NCBI GenBank assembly: GCA_026417135.1
Contig: JAOADV010000003.1
Coordinates: forward strand, 152,288-216,287
DNA: 64,000 nt
Source of the DNA: Ignavibacteria bacterium
GTDB taxonomy: Bacteria; Bacteroidota; Ignavibacteria; Kapaibacteriales; UBA2268
Reading direction: 5' to 3'
A program made the translations under genes and the position numbers. Of the stretch, positions 38,503 through 48,697 are shown piece after piece; positions within the stretch are counted from its first letter, which is position 1, and the number at the start of each line of letters is the position of its first letter. Under the pieces are notes generated by a model. It did not search any database, was not told where the DNA came from, and saw only the letters and a list, made by a program, of their open reading frames with translations.

Positions 38503-39480
38503 TCAAACCATAGCACTGCAAATACAAGCCACGTTTATAATATCATCGACACAACAACCGCGAGATAAATCGCAATACGGCTTTGCAAGACCTTGGATAA
38601 TTGGACCAACAGCTTGAGCCCCAGCCAACCTTTCTGTCAATTTATAACCTATATTTCCAGCATTTAGGTCGGGGAAAATAAGAACATTTGCTCGACCAGC
38701 GACAGTCGAACTCTTACACTTGCGCTCTGCAACCTCGGGAAGCAATGCAGCATCGACTTGGAGTTCACCGTCAACCTTAATCTCTGGAGCTTTTTTCTTT
38801 ACCAGCGTTGTCGCCTCCACAACCTTGTCGACAAGTGGATGGCTTGCACTACCTTTTGTAGAAAACGAAAGCATAGCAACATAAGGTTCTTCCCCACTTA
38901 CAGATTGGAAATTTTTAGCAGATGTAATTGCTATATCGGCAAGTTGTTCGGGAGTTGGGTCTGGATTAACAGCACAATCAGCAAAACATAGCAAGCGTTT
39001 GGGGAAAACCATAATGAAATAACTGCTGACAATTGAAATTCCCGGTGCAACGCCAACTGTATAAATGGCAGCCCGAATTATATCAGCAGTTGCAGAAATA
39101 TTCCCTCCAATGACAACATCGACATCACCATTTTCGAGCAACATTCCAGCAAAATAAATAGGGTTTTTCATCAAATCTGTAGCTTGAGCCAATGTCATAC
39201 CTTTTGCTTGCCTCTTCTCAAACAAGCGGTGAGCAAATGAATCGAAAGAAGCAGATTTAGTTGGCTCTATTACAGATATATCTTCAATTGAAATCCCTTC
39301 AGTTAAAGAAAGCTTAAAAATTGAATCTGCTTCGCCAACTAAAAAAGGAATGCCAAGCCCTTCATCTTTTAAAAATCTTGCTGTTTTAAGAATTCTGACA
39401 TCGGTTGAATCTGGAAAGGCAATTCTTTTGTTTAATTTTCTCGCTTTACTTCGTATCTGGCCAACAAAATCAAGGGACAT
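38503..39480 (-). CDS. pta: Phosphate acetyltransferase
   Basis: Interconverts acetyl-CoA and acetyl phosphate. The 325-residue form is the compact Pta lacking the N-terminal DRTGG extension. Family signatures: [55 protein letters not shown] and [20 protein letters not shown]. It is 16 nt downstream of ackA, forming an ackA-pta operon for acetate excretion or use with substrate-level ATP formation. Confidence 0.94.
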   Translation of the reverse strand: MSLDFVGQIRSKARKLNKRIAFPDSTDVRILKTARFLKDEGLGIPFLVGEADSIFKLSLTEGISIEDISVIEPTKSASFDSFAHRLFEKRQAKGMTLAQATDLMKNPIYFAGMLLENGDVDVVIGGNISATADIIRAAIYTVGVAPGISIVSSYFIMVFPKRLLCFADCAVNPDPTPEQLADIAITSAKNFQSVSGEEPYVAMLSFSTKGSASHPLVDKVVEATTLVKKKAPEIKVDGELQVDAALLPEVAERKCKSSTVAGRANVLIFPDLNAGNIGYKLTERLAGAQAVGPIIQGLAKPYCDLSRGCCVDDIINVACICSAMV

Positions 39481-39496
39481 AATCTACACCAAATAA

Positions 39497-40741
39497 TTAC
39501 CAAATTCTGGGAACATTTAAAACAACTCGAACTGTATCTCGTGCAATTAACAATTCTTCGTTGGTTGCAATAACATAAACTTCAATTCTACTATCTTCTG
39601 CCGAAATTTTCATTTCTTTTATACCGACTGCTTTTTGATTCAGCTCCTCGTCGAGTTTAATTCCAAAGAAATCCAAATTAGAAAGGCAGCGGGCACGTAT
39701 CTCTGGGGAATTTTCACCAATCCCACCAGTAAAACATATAGAATCGACGCCGTTCATTTCTGCAATATATGCTCCAATATATTTTTTAACTCTATTGCAA
39801 AAAATGTCGATTGCCAAGCGAGCTCTTCTGTCTTGATGTTCCCTTTCTTCTTCTAAAAGGTCTCGCATATCATTAGTCAAACCAGAGATGCCAAGCAAAC
39901 CCGAGCGCTTATTTAAAACATTAAACACTTCTTCCACCGTTGCCCCTTCGTTATGAATTAGAAATTCTACGATAGCTGGGTCGATATCACCAGAACGGGT
40001 ACCCATTACTAAACCCTCGAGAGGAGTCATACCCATTGAAGTATCCAACGAAAAACCACCTTTAATCGCACAAGCAGAACAACCATTACCGAGATGTAAA
40101 GTGATAATGTTAACTTTGTCTCTTTCAATCCCTTTTATTTTACGATATCGATAAGCTATGTATCGGTGCGACGTTCCATGAAATCCATACTTTCTAATCT
40201 TAAATCTTCTATAAAGTTGATAAGGAATTGCATAAAGATAATTTTGTTCAGGCATCGTCGAATGGAATCCTGTATCGAAAACAGCAACCTGGGGAAGACC
40301 GGGAAAAGCATCTCGTGCAGCATATATCCCTTTCAAGTTTGGAGGATTGTGTAACGGTGCCAAAGGAATACAATCTTCAATCTGGTCAATCACATTATCA
40401 TCTATTAAGACAGACTTTACGAGCTGTTCAGCACCGTGAACAACGCGATGCCCAATTGCGTGAATATCGGAGAGCTCCTTTATACCTTCAATTTTTGTAT
40501 TCGGGTCTGTAATCCAGTTAATGATATAATTTAACGCAGCTTTATGGTCGCGAATTGGTTCGGCAGTTTTTAAAGCTGGTTGCCCGACAGCACGCAAAGT
40601 AATAATTGCTTGACTACCAATTCTTTCGATAACACCTCTTGCAAGAACTTTATCTTGGTCGTTCTTGATTGCTTCCAAATCGGTTTGTATGATTTGGAAT
40701 TTTAATGATGAACTACCACAATTTAAAACTAAGACATTCAT
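39497..40741 (-). CDS. ackA: Acetate kinase
   Basis: Transfers phosphate between acetyl phosphate and ADP. Length 414 is usual. The N-terminal VLVLNCGSSSLKFQI and KYGFHGTSHRYI are the two family signatures; the catalytic Asp region VAVFDTGFH and the C-terminal FTGGIGENSPEIR are also present. First gene of the ackA-pta pair, with a -7 box upstream. Confidence 0.96.
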   Translation of the reverse strand: MNVLVLNCGSSSLKFQIIQTDLEAIKNDQDKVLARGVIERIGSQAIITLRAVGQPALKTAEPIRDHKAALNYIINWITDPNTKIEGIKELSDIHAIGHRVVHGAEQLVKSVLIDDNVIDQIEDCIPLAPLHNPPNLKGIYAARDAFPGLPQVAVFDTGFHSTMPEQNYLYAIPYQLYRRFKIRKYGFHGTSHRYIAYRYRKIKGIERDKVNIITLHLGNGCSACAIKGGFSLDTSMGMTPLEGLVMGTRSGDIDPAIVEFLIHNEGATVEEVFNVLNKRSGLLGISGLTNDMRDLLEEEREHQDRRARLAIDIFCNRVKKYIGAYIAEMNGVDSICFTGGIGENSPEIRARCLSNLDFFGIKLDEELNQKAVGIKEMKISAEDSRIEVYVIATNEELLIARDTVRVVLNVPRIW

Positions 40742-40782
40742 AAGTATTACTGAAAATTGTATTTAATTTTATAAAAGAAATA

Positions 40783-40790
40783 CAAAATTA
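40783..40790 (-). promoter_or_regulatory. -7 box (TAATTTTG) for ackA-pta
   Basis: Minus-strand TAATTTTG about 42 nt before the ackA ATG. The nearest TTTG is too close (about 13 nt) to be an ideal -33. Confidence 0.32.
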
Positions 40791-40822
40791 CTCAAATAGT
40801 CGGCAAAATTCTAATAAACCTT

Positions 40823-42085
40823 TTATTTTGAATTTATTTGTTGTTTCTTTTTCGTCTTGAGAGATTTCGAATAATTGATTAAACCTAAACTTATCCACTT
40901 AGCAATTGCTTCCCTATTCGATTTTTCGATGAATCGAAATTGATTTGCTCGATTTTGAATATTACCAAGTTCAATGTAAACGGTCGGGGGCAAAGAATTT
41001 CGAAGCATAAATAAATTTCTTGTTTCAATTTTCCCTTTATAGCCACGTCCTGGCTGATATTTCTCATATTGACGTTCAAATGTCTTAAAAAGCTCTTCTG
41101 TAATTCTTTTGCTTTCCAAATCGTTTTCTTGATAATAAAAAAAGACATCAACTTTTTCTTCTTCCGAACGAGAGTCCAAGTGTATATTTATCGAAATATG
41201 GCGCCTTTTGCTCTTTTTGGTTTCATTGTTATATAAATCATTGACAATATTTACACATTCTTGGAGACGCTCCCTTTGATTTAGTGGAATGGGCACGCCA
41301 CCCCAATAAATTTCGCGTTCGCTTGGCTGGAGAAACTTATCGTCCCGAATTCCATCGAGTGTATCAATAGTTATCATAAACACTTTTGCCCCGTTTTGCT
41401 CTAAAATTCGTGAAAGCCGAAGCGTAATATCGTATGCATACTCATCCTCGTGCAATTCATAACCATCGAAATAACCTATTGCTCCGGGGTCTGGTCCGCC
41501 GTGTCCACTAACCAAATAGAATACAAAATTATCCAAAGCTTTGCCCTTCTTTCGAGGAGGCTTATAATTTTCTCCATAATAGGGTTCTCTCAACTTGTCG
41601 CGCTTCTCTTGTTTTTTTTGTTTACTTTCATTATCAAGTTTTCGAAATTCCTTCGTTTTGGTTGTTTCAAAGAAATTAGAAAAATCAATAAGGTTACAAG
41701 GGAGCCACAACAATGTTCTTTCTTTTTTTAATCCCTTATTCTCCATTAATTGATTATAAACAAAAATTCTCTCTTTCAAACTGGCAATATTTTCATCTTT
41801 CAATTTTTGTAGAATTGTATTGAAACCCTCTTCGGGAACAATTACAATAGGAAGTTTGTATTTTACATTGGCAAGAAGGAATAAATTTTCGGAAATCAAA
41901 CCTTTGTTTATTTTCTTAAACTCGGTTATAACTAAATTATTTACTGGTAGTTCATATTTTTTTAATATCTTTTCGAGTTTATCTCCTTTTTTCGCGTTGA
42001 ACCTTACAAAGCGAACCGAAAGGTTAGAATGAGAAAAAATGTAAAAAGGTACAAGCAGAAAAATCAGAAATAAAAGATATTTCAT
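40823..42085 (-). CDS. N-acetylmuramoyl-L-alanine amidase (Amidase_3) with LysM-like N-terminus
   Basis: Cleaves the bond between muramic acid and the peptide stem in peptidoglycan. A signal peptide (MKYLLFLIFLLVPFYIFS) leads into a LysM-like stretch around 35-115 (KKGDKLEKILKKYELP). The zinc amidase domain begins at about 190. Likely zinc ligands and catalytic Glu are visible: His in LVSGHGGPDPG, Glu in DGYELHEDEYAYD, His in ISINIHLDSR and Glu in VYIELGNIQN. It overlaps the mutS stop by 4 nt, so the two genes are coupled. Confidence 0.85.
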   Translation of the reverse strand: MKYLLFLIFLLVPFYIFSHSNLSVRFVRFNAKKGDKLEKILKKYELPVNNLVITEFKKINKGLISENLFLLANVKYKLPIVIVPEEGFNTILQKLKDENIASLKERIFVYNQLMENKGLKKERTLLWLPCNLIDFSNFFETTKTKEFRKLDNESKQKKQEKRDKLREPYYGENYKPPRKKGKALDNFVFYLVSGHGGPDPGAIGYFDGYELHEDEYAYDITLRLSRILEQNGAKVFMITIDTLDGIRDDKFLQPSEREIYWGGVPIPLNQRERLQECVNIVNDLYNNETKKSKRRHISINIHLDSRSEEEKVDVFFYYQENDLESKRITEELFKTFERQYEKYQPGRGYKGKIETRNLFMLRNSLPPTVYIELGNIQNRANQFRFIEKSNREAIAKWISLGLINYSKSLKTKKKQQINSK

Positions 42086-44727
42086 CGACCTTCGCGTATT
42101 TCCCTTTGAAGTTCTTCGAGAATTTGTAAAGCACGAATTGGTGTGATATTGTCCAAATCTAATTTAGCAATTTTTTCTCTAATATCTGAATCCGAAAAAT
42201 CGAATATTGCTAATTGTCTTGGTGCGAACTCTTTTTCAATTGCTTTAACTTTCTTAGGATTCGGCTTGTTTATTTTTATTAATTCTTTTTGATTCGTGGT
42301 TCCAGACTCCAAAAGTGTTAATATTTCCTTAGCTCTCGAAACAACCTTTTTAGGGACCCCAGCCATTTCCGCAACATAAATTCCAAAAGAGTGGTCGCTA
42401 TTGCCTCTTTTCACTTTGTGTGTAAAAATGACTTTATCGCCTTCTTCGTAAACTTCAACATAGTAATTTTCTATGAAATCATATTTTGATTCCAATTCAT
42501 TCAACTCGTGGAAATGGGTTGCAAATAATGTTTTTGCTCCAATATTATTATGAATATATTCAGTTATAGCCCAAGCAATTGAAATTCCATCGAAAGTTGC
42601 AGTTCCCCTGCCTACTTCATCGAGCAAAATAAGGCTCTTTTTCGTCGCATTATTTAAAATATTAGCAGCCTCCTGCATTTCAACCAAAAATGTGCTTTCG
42701 CCAGAACTGATGTAGTCTTGTGCCCCAACTCTTGTGAAGATTCTATCGACTAACCCAACCTTAGCATAATCAGCGGGCACAAAGGAGCCAATTTGCGATA
42801 AAAGTACGATAAGAGCAACTTGCCTTAAATAACAAGACTTGCCACTCATATTAGGACCGGTTATTATATGAATTCTTGAGTCACCGGTCATTAAAGTATC
42901 GTTAGGTGTGTATTTCTCACCAATAGGTAAATTTCTCTCGACTACTGGATGGCGTCCGTTCCGAATTTCTAAATCATAGCCGCTATGTAGTTGTGGTTTA
43001 CAATAATTATACTTTTTTGCAATGTAGGCGAGATTAGTATAACAATCTAATTCTGCAATATTTCGGGCAGTAACTTGCAAATCGTTAGCATACTCCGAAA
43101 TCTTTCTCAAAATTGTTTCATACAAAACTTTTTCCTTCCTATCAAGCTCAATTTGTAAGTTGACGATCTTCGATTCAAGTTCTCTAAGTTTCTGAGTTGT
43201 GTAGCGTTCAGCATTTGTTAATGTTTGTTTTCTTTCGAAATAATCGGGTACCTTTTCGCTATGAACTTTTGTAACTTCGATGTAATAACCAAAAACATTG
43301 TTGAAACCAATTTTTAAAGTTGGGATTTGCGATTTCTTCCTCTCTTCATCTTGATATGCACTAATCAAGCTTTTCCAATTCTGAGCAAACTCCAGAAGTT
43401 TATCGAATTCCTCGTCGAAGCCTTTTCGAATTACGTTTCCTTCGCCTACGTTGTTACCAGCATCTTCTCTGATGGCTTGAACAACGAGAGAAGTAATTTG
43501 TGGGAAATCGAGCAAATTTTTCGAAAGGTCAAGGATTAATTCCACATTATTTTTAGCTAAATTCTCCTTGATTTTTTTAACATTTTCCAAAGTATTTTTA
43601 AGAGCCAGCAATTCGCGTGGTGTTGCTTTAAAACTGCATACCTTCGAAACTAATCGCTCCAAATCGGATAAGTTTCGAAGATGTTCTCTAATTTTTTTTG
43701 TGAAATCAATATTTTGATAAAAAAAATCAACGATTGCTTGCCTTGAATTTATTCTTTCAAGCTCAAGTAATGGTTGATTGAACCATCTTTTCAAAAGCCT
43801 GGCACCCATCGGGGTCAGGGTATCGTCGAAAATAGAAAACAAAGATGCTTCGTCGCCCTTTTCAGATATTGGAAATAGTTCCAAATTTCTTCGGGTAGCA
43901 GCATCGAGAAGCATAAACTCGTTTGGGTTATAATGCCTTAGGCTACGAATCTGATTCAAGTAGATACTTTGTGTTTCTTTAATATAGTAAAGTAATGCAC
44001 CAGCAGCTGTTATCCCTAAATGATATGACTCAATACCAAAACCCTTCAATGTAATTGTCTTAAACTGCCCAAGCAAAGCTTCTTTTGCAAAAGTATAATC
44101 AAATATCCAATGTTCCAATTTGTTTATTACTGGCTTGCTTGGAATTTTATTCAACAATTCTTCGATAAGATTCTTTTGACTTTTTGAAACCACAATTTCT
44201 TTGATTTGATATACTTCCAAAAATTCCCTCGCACGCTCGAAACTCATTTCCGACACATAGAACTCCCCAGTCGAAACATCACAAAAAGCAACGCCAAGAA
44301 CAGTCGAGATGAAATCATTTTGGCTACGAAAGAAAACAGAACAAATGTAGTTATTTCGTTTCTCGCTAAGCAACCTATCGTATAAGGTAACTCCGGGAGT
44401 AACAATTTCGACGACTTCTCGCCGAACTATCCCTTTTGCTTTTTTTGGGTCTTCAACTTGTTCGCAAACTGCAACGCGATACCCAGCATTTACAAGTTTA
44501 GGCAAATAATTATCCAATTGATGAAATGGAAACCCAGCAAGCGGGACTTCGCCAGCAGCTCCATTATTTCTTTTAGTTAAAACAATATTACAAACTCGAG
44601 AAGTAATCTCAGCATCGTCGAAAAAAGTCTCGTAAAAGTCGCCAATCCTATACAATAAAATATAATCTGGATATTTGCCCTTTATTTGCAAGTATTGCCT
44701 AATTAAAGGGGTATTTATTTCTTTCAT
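42082..44727 (-). CDS. mutS: DNA mismatch repair protein MutS
   Basis: Recognises mismatches and small loops, then recruits MutL. All MutS1 landmarks are present in 881 residues: the mismatch-wedging motif FYETFFDDA in domain I (about 31-39), the lever/clamp region, Walker A GPNMSGKSCYLRQ (about 625-637), Walker B LILLDEVGRGTATFDG, and the C-terminal HTH dimerisation segment. This is the repair MutS, not MutS2. ATG start at 44727. Confidence 0.97.
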   Translation of the reverse strand: MKEINTPLIRQYLQIKGKYPDYILLYRIGDFYETFFDDAEITSRVCNIVLTKRNNGAAGEVPLAGFPFHQLDNYLPKLVNAGYRVAVCEQVEDPKKAKGIVRREVVEIVTPGVTLYDRLLSEKRNNYICSVFFRSQNDFISTVLGVAFCDVSTGEFYVSEMSFERAREFLEVYQIKEIVVSKSQKNLIEELLNKIPSKPVINKLEHWIFDYTFAKEALLGQFKTITLKGFGIESYHLGITAAGALLYYIKETQSIYLNQIRSLRHYNPNEFMLLDAATRRNLELFPISEKGDEASLFSIFDDTLTPMGARLLKRWFNQPLLELERINSRQAIVDFFYQNIDFTKKIREHLRNLSDLERLVSKVCSFKATPRELLALKNTLENVKKIKENLAKNNVELILDLSKNLLDFPQITSLVVQAIREDAGNNVGEGNVIRKGFDEEFDKLLEFAQNWKSLISAYQDEERKKSQIPTLKIGFNNVFGYYIEVTKVHSEKVPDYFERKQTLTNAERYTTQKLRELESKIVNLQIELDRKEKVLYETILRKISEYANDLQVTARNIAELDCYTNLAYIAKKYNYCKPQLHSGYDLEIRNGRHPVVERNLPIGEKYTPNDTLMTGDSRIHIITGPNMSGKSCYLRQVALIVLLSQIGSFVPADYAKVGLVDRIFTRVGAQDYISSGESTFLVEMQEAANILNNATKKSLILLDEVGRGTATFDGISIAWAITEYIHNNIGAKTLFATHFHELNELESKYDFIENYYVEVYEEGDKVIFTHKVKRGNSDHSFGIYVAEMAGVPKKVVSRAKEILTLLESGTTNQKELIKINKPNPKKVKAIEKEFAPRQLAIFDFSDSDIREKIAKLDLDNITPIRALQILEELQREIREGR

Positions 44728-44810
44728 TTACTTTTTCTAAAATGTTAATGCTAATCTACTACATTTTCAAGAATTAATTATTAACTTTTAAATAACCCTA
44801 AGCAGAACTA

Positions 44811-44841
44811 TTTGAAACAAATAAAAGTTTTATTAAATTTG
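44811..44841 (+). promoter_or_regulatory. -33/-7 promoter for rpmB
   Basis: TTTG (44811-44814), exactly 19 nt, TAAATTTG (44834-44841), then GAGG at 44851-44854 five nt before the ATG. A textbook Bacteroidetes-type arrangement. Confidence 0.6.
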
Positions 44842-44859
44842 TAGTTTTTTGAGGTCGAA

Positions 44860-45087
44860 ATGTCGAGAATTTGTAAAATCACAGGTAAAAAGCCTTTAAT
44901 TGGAAATAGCGTTTCGCACGCTGGAAATAGAACTAAACGGCGTTATTTGCCAAATCTCCAATGGAAAAAGTTTTGGATACCAGAAGAGAAACGTTGGATT
45001 AGATTGAGACTCTCTGCAAGAGCAATAAAAACTATCGACAAAAAAGGAATTAGCTCTGTATTGAAAAGTGCTAAAATTTTGACCTAA
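44860..45087 (+). CDS. rpmB: 50S ribosomal protein L28
   Basis: Structural protein of the large subunit. The 75-residue sequence starts [33 protein letters not shown], the L28 signature, and continues with [18 protein letters not shown]-like C-terminal strands. Only one Cys is visible, so this is the zinc-free form. rpmG, a common neighbour, is absent; the gene stands alone between mutS and the TPR lipoprotein. Confidence 0.95.
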   Translation: MSRICKITGKKPLIGNSVSHAGNRTKRRYLPNLQWKKFWIPEEKRWIRLRLSARAIKTIDKKGISSVLKSAKILT

Positions 45088-45201
45088 TTCAAAATAGTAA
45101 GTTGCTAAATCGATAGAAACTTTTTACTACAACTAAAATTTTCTTGTTTTAAAAACTTTTCATAATTTTCTCTATTAAATTTTTATCTATTTAAATTTTT
45201 A

Positions 45202-46881
45202 ATGTTAAAATTAAATTACATACACTTTTACATTTTACTCGTATTAATTATCTTTTCGGCTTGCAGTACTTCCAAAATCCAACAAGAATCAACCCCCGAC
45301 TATTCTCAGATGTCTTTATTCGAGCTTTATCTCCAAGCAAACCAGTTAGATTCAAACACAATCAGATACATCAAAAACAATTACCTTTTAGACCTAATCA
45401 TCAATGCATCAAAAAATGAACAATTGGGGTTATACCACCAAGCAATTGTGGACCTTTTGGATGCTTTAAGATTCGACTCTTCCAAGGTTATCCTATATAG
45501 CCTCGCAAAAAATCTATATATGCTTGAAAAGTATACCCTTGCTTTCGATTATGCCTTTAAATCTTATTTAAAAGATACTAACTTTTTACCGACCATTGAG
45601 TTACTTGCATATCTACTTAGAAGTCGAAATCAACCCGAGTTAGCATTGTATTTTTCAACTAGATTAATACATATCAAAAAAGATAAACTGACCGAAGAAG
45701 ATTTAAATCTTCATCTATCTTTGCTCGACAAAGTCGATACATCATACTCTTCTTCAATTAATTTTCTGAGGTCCTTCAGCCAGAAATCACTTAGTAGCTT
45801 TACAGACCTAAACTTACTCTTATATTACGTTTTAGTTGGAGATACAATAAATCAATTCAATTATTGCAATAAAATAATCAGAAATACAAAAAATTATAAT
45901 GAACTTTCCAATACATTTTGGACGTATTATTTCGAACTAATAAAGTCCAGATACTCATTTGAAGAATTTTGCGAACAATTGAGAAAAATTGGAAAAGAGT
46001 TAACCTTCGAAAATGCTCTATTTCTATCCTATAGTTTGTTTCAATCTTTCAAACAGCAAGACGAAAATAACTTCCAATTGCTCCAGCAATACTCTAATTG
46101 TTTAGAAAATTTCCTCGAAGATAATTACAAAAAATTTTACTTACTCCGAGAAATTGCACTTACAAACAAAGATACAGCTAAAGCAGAAGAATATACCCAA
46201 AAAATTTTAAGTGGCAACAACATAGATTTTGATATACTTTCCAATATTACATACTATCAATTCATATCTGGGAAAAAGAAAGAAGCGATAGATAATTTGA
46301 GAAAGTTCGAGTTTGCTTTCGATACGAACACCAATTACTACAATTTATTAGCTGAACTTTATCTAAATGATAATCAATTCGATTTAGCACGAGAAACTTT
46401 AGAAAAATGCATAGCATTAGACTCTGCGAACATCGATGCACATATCAATTTAGGTTGGTTATATTACGAAATAGAAGAACACACACTTTCCGACCTTCAT
46501 TATGCAAAAGCTCTTATGTTAGACCCAGAAAACCCATTAATTCTGAACAATTGGGCATATTCATATATTCAAAGAGATACAAATCTCAAAGAAGCTCGGG
46601 AAATGATTGAAAAAGCTTTGGAATATCGAAGCGAAAACCCAAACTTCCTCGATACTTATGGTTGGCTTTTTTATAAACTCAAAGATTACGAAAAAGCTAA
46701 GAAATTTATCGAAAAGTCAATACAATTGGATTCTTCCAGACCAGAGCCTTTCTTACATTTAAGTTTGATTTACGAAGCTATGGGAGATACAGAGAATGCA
46801 AAAAAGTTTTTCGACAAGGCACTCCAAATTGACCCTAATAACAAAGAAGTTAGAAAAGAAATTGAAAATAAAACAAAATAG
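45202..46881 (+). CDS. TPR-repeat lipoprotein
   Basis: A 559-residue exported protein of unknown role. The lipobox IIFSAC follows a hydrophobic N-terminus, so the mature protein should be acylated at Cys21. Its C-terminal half carries several tetratricopeptide repeats (ANIDAHINLGWLYYEIEEH, NPNFLDTYGWLFYKLKDYEKA, RPEPFLHLSLIYEAMGDTENA), and weaker helical repeats fill the N-terminal half. Only 8 nt separate it from motA, so it is probably co-transcribed with the motor genes. A scaffold role for motor or cell envelope is speculation. Confidence 0.75.
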   Translation: MLKLNYIHFYILLVLIIFSACSTSKIQQESTPDYSQMSLFELYLQANQLDSNTIRYIKNNYLLDLIINASKNEQLGLYHQAIVDLLDALRFDSSKVILYSLAKNLYMLEKYTLAFDYAFKSYLKDTNFLPTIELLAYLLRSRNQPELALYFSTRLIHIKKDKLTEEDLNLHLSLLDKVDTSYSSSINFLRSFSQKSLSSFTDLNLLLYYVLVGDTINQFNYCNKIIRNTKNYNELSNTFWTYYFELIKSRYSFEEFCEQLRKIGKELTFENALFLSYSLFQSFKQQDENNFQLLQQYSNCLENFLEDNYKKFYLLREIALTNKDTAKAEEYTQKILSGNNIDFDILSNITYYQFISGKKKEAIDNLRKFEFAFDTNTNYYNLLAELYLNDNQFDLARETLEKCIALDSANIDAHINLGWLYYEIEEHTLSDLHYAKALMLDPENPLILNNWAYSYIQRDTNLKEAREMIEKALEYRSENPNFLDTYGWLFYKLKDYEKAKKFIEKSIQLDSSRPEPFLHLSLIYEAMGDTENAKKFFDKALQIDPNNKEVRKEIENKTK

Positions 46882-46889
46882 GCGATACA

Positions 46890-47744
46890 ATGCTTGTTAT
46901 TGTAGGTTTAATAATAGTAATTATCTCGATTATCGGGGGATTGGTCGTTGCTGGTGGTAATCCGCTGGCTTTGATAGTTCCCGCCGAATACATTATTATC
47001 GGAGGCTCAGCCCTAGGCTCTCTTCTAATTGCAAATCCACTTCCCACACTAAAGCGAATAATTTCTGGGGCAATCGGAACAATTAAAGGTCCAAAAGTTA
47101 ACAAAACAGCATACATAGAACTGCTTCAACTTTTATATGAACTATTTCAATTCGCAAAGCGAGAAGGTTTGATTGCAATCGAATCGCATATCGAGAACCC
47201 AGACCAAAGTTCTATCTTTTCAAAGTATCCAACTTTTCTTGCAAACCAACACGCAAAAGAATTCCTAACAGATACTCTAAAAGTTGTTTTGAGTGGAGGT
47301 GTTCCAGCACACGACCTCGAAGAATTAATGGATATAGATATTGAAAACACAATGGAAGAAGAATTGGTCCCAGCCCACTCTCTCCAAACACTTGCCGAAG
47401 CATTTCCCGGGCTTGGAATTGTCGCAGCAGTAATGGGAATCATCGTAACTATGGCTTCTGTCAACGAAGGTGCCGAAGCTGTTGGCCATCACGTCGCTGC
47501 TGCACTTGTAGGAACATTCCTTGGCGTCCTTATGTGCTATGGTATCATTGGTCCGACTGCTTCTCTGATGAATAAGATTGTTCAAAAAGAAATTAAATAC
47601 TTGCAAACAATAAAAGCTGCTTTGTTGGCTTTTGCAAAAGGAGCACCCGCTTCGGTTGCTATCGAATATGGCCGGAGGTCTATCGACCCCGAAAACAGAC
47701 CAACTTTCCAAGAAACAGAACAAGCCATAAAGCAAGCAAGATAA
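46890..47744 (+). CDS. motA: Flagellar motor stator protein MotA
   Basis: Inner-membrane subunit of the stator channel that couples ion flow to rotation. The 284-residue protein has four hydrophobic segments, two near 2-50 and two near 165-220 (GLGIVAAVMGIIVTMASV, VAAALVGTFLGVLMCYGIIGP), with the large cytoplasmic loop between them that contacts FliG. The proline and acidic residues of the PAHSLQTLAEAFPGLGI stretch match the family. motB follows after 28 nt. Confidence 0.94.
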   Translation: MLVIVGLIIVIISIIGGLVVAGGNPLALIVPAEYIIIGGSALGSLLIANPLPTLKRIISGAIGTIKGPKVNKTAYIELLQLLYELFQFAKREGLIAIESHIENPDQSSIFSKYPTFLANQHAKEFLTDTLKVVLSGGVPAHDLEELMDIDIENTMEEELVPAHSLQTLAEAFPGLGIVAAVMGIIVTMASVNEGAEAVGHHVAAALVGTFLGVLMCYGIIGPTASLMNKIVQKEIKYLQTIKAALLAFAKGAPASVAIEYGRRSIDPENRPTFQETEQAIKQAR

Positions 47745-47772
47745 ATTGAAACTAATTTAATTTAAAAATAAA

Positions 47773-48696
47773 ATGACTGAGGAAGAAAAAAAACATAAAG
47801 AAGAACCGATAATAATCAAGAAAAAAAAGGGGCATACTGCTCACGCTCCACATGGTGGCTCTTGGAAAGTTGCTTATGCCGATTTCGTAACTGCAATGAT
47901 GGCCTTTTTCATTGTTATGTGGATATTGGGTCAAAGTGAGCAAATCCGTCAAATGGTTTCCTCATATTTCAAGGACCCCGGTGCCTTCAATTTTTTGACC
48001 GGTAAAAGAACAGTCCCAGTAAAAATCGACATTTTCGAAAATCCAGAATCTGGTAAGGGAAAGGAAAAAGAAAAGCATCAATTTTACTTTTTCTTGCCCC
48101 CCGAACAACAAGACACACTTGCCGAAAAAGTTACAGAAAAATTAAAAAGGCAAGCAATAGAAGATAGTCTTAAAGCTATCGAAAGAGTGAAAAACATCTC
48201 CGAGGAAATTAAGTCAATTTTGTCTGAATCTTCGAAAACAAACACAAAACTCGAAAAACTTGTAAATTCACTCCAATTTGAATTTACAAAAGAAGGTCTT
48301 CGTATTGAATTGATTGAAGGCCAAGAATCTGTATTCTTCGAAATTGGAAGTGCCAAACTAAAACCCGAAGCTAAAGAAATTCTTAGCTTGCTCGCCGTAG
48401 AAATTGGTAAACTACCCAACCTGGTTGAAATCGAAGGGCATACAGATAGTCGACAATATGCTAAACAATCCGGTTATGGCAATTGGGAACTTTCTGCCGA
48501 TAGAGCTAATGCGGCTCGGAGAGTAATGGAAGAAAACGGGCTGTGGCAAGGGCAGGTCCTTAAAGTTACTGGATTTGCGGACAAAAACTTAAAAATACCA
48601 GAAAATCCATTTGACTTTAAAAATCGCCGTACATCTATTTTAGTCAAAAACATTAGTACCGAAGATATTCTTCGCAATTATTCTAAAAGAGAATAA
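47773..48696 (+). CDS. motB: Flagellar motor stator protein MotB
   Basis: Anchors the stator to peptidoglycan. After a Lys-rich N-terminus, the single membrane helix with the ion-binding Asp is visible in SWKVAYADFVTAMMAFFIVMWILG (about 33-56). A plug/linker region and a C-terminal OmpA-type peptidoglycan-binding domain follow (VEIEGHTDSRQY, LSADRANAARRVM, FKNRRTSILV). Proton versus sodium coupling cannot be fixed by eye. The next gene starts 1 nt later. Confidence 0.94.
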   Translation: MTEEEKKHKEEPIIIKKKKGHTAHAPHGGSWKVAYADFVTAMMAFFIVMWILGQSEQIRQMVSSYFKDPGAFNFLTGKRTVPVKIDIFENPESGKGKEKEKHQFYFFLPPEQQDTLAEKVTEKLKRQAIEDSLKAIERVKNISEEIKSILSESSKTNTKLEKLVNSLQFEFTKEGLRIELIEGQESVFFEIGSAKLKPEAKEILSLLAVEIGKLPNLVEIEGHTDSRQYAKQSGYGNWELSADRANAARRVMEENGLWQGQVLKVTGFADKNLKIPENPFDFKNRRTSILVKNISTEDILRNYSKRE

Positions 48697-48697
48697 T

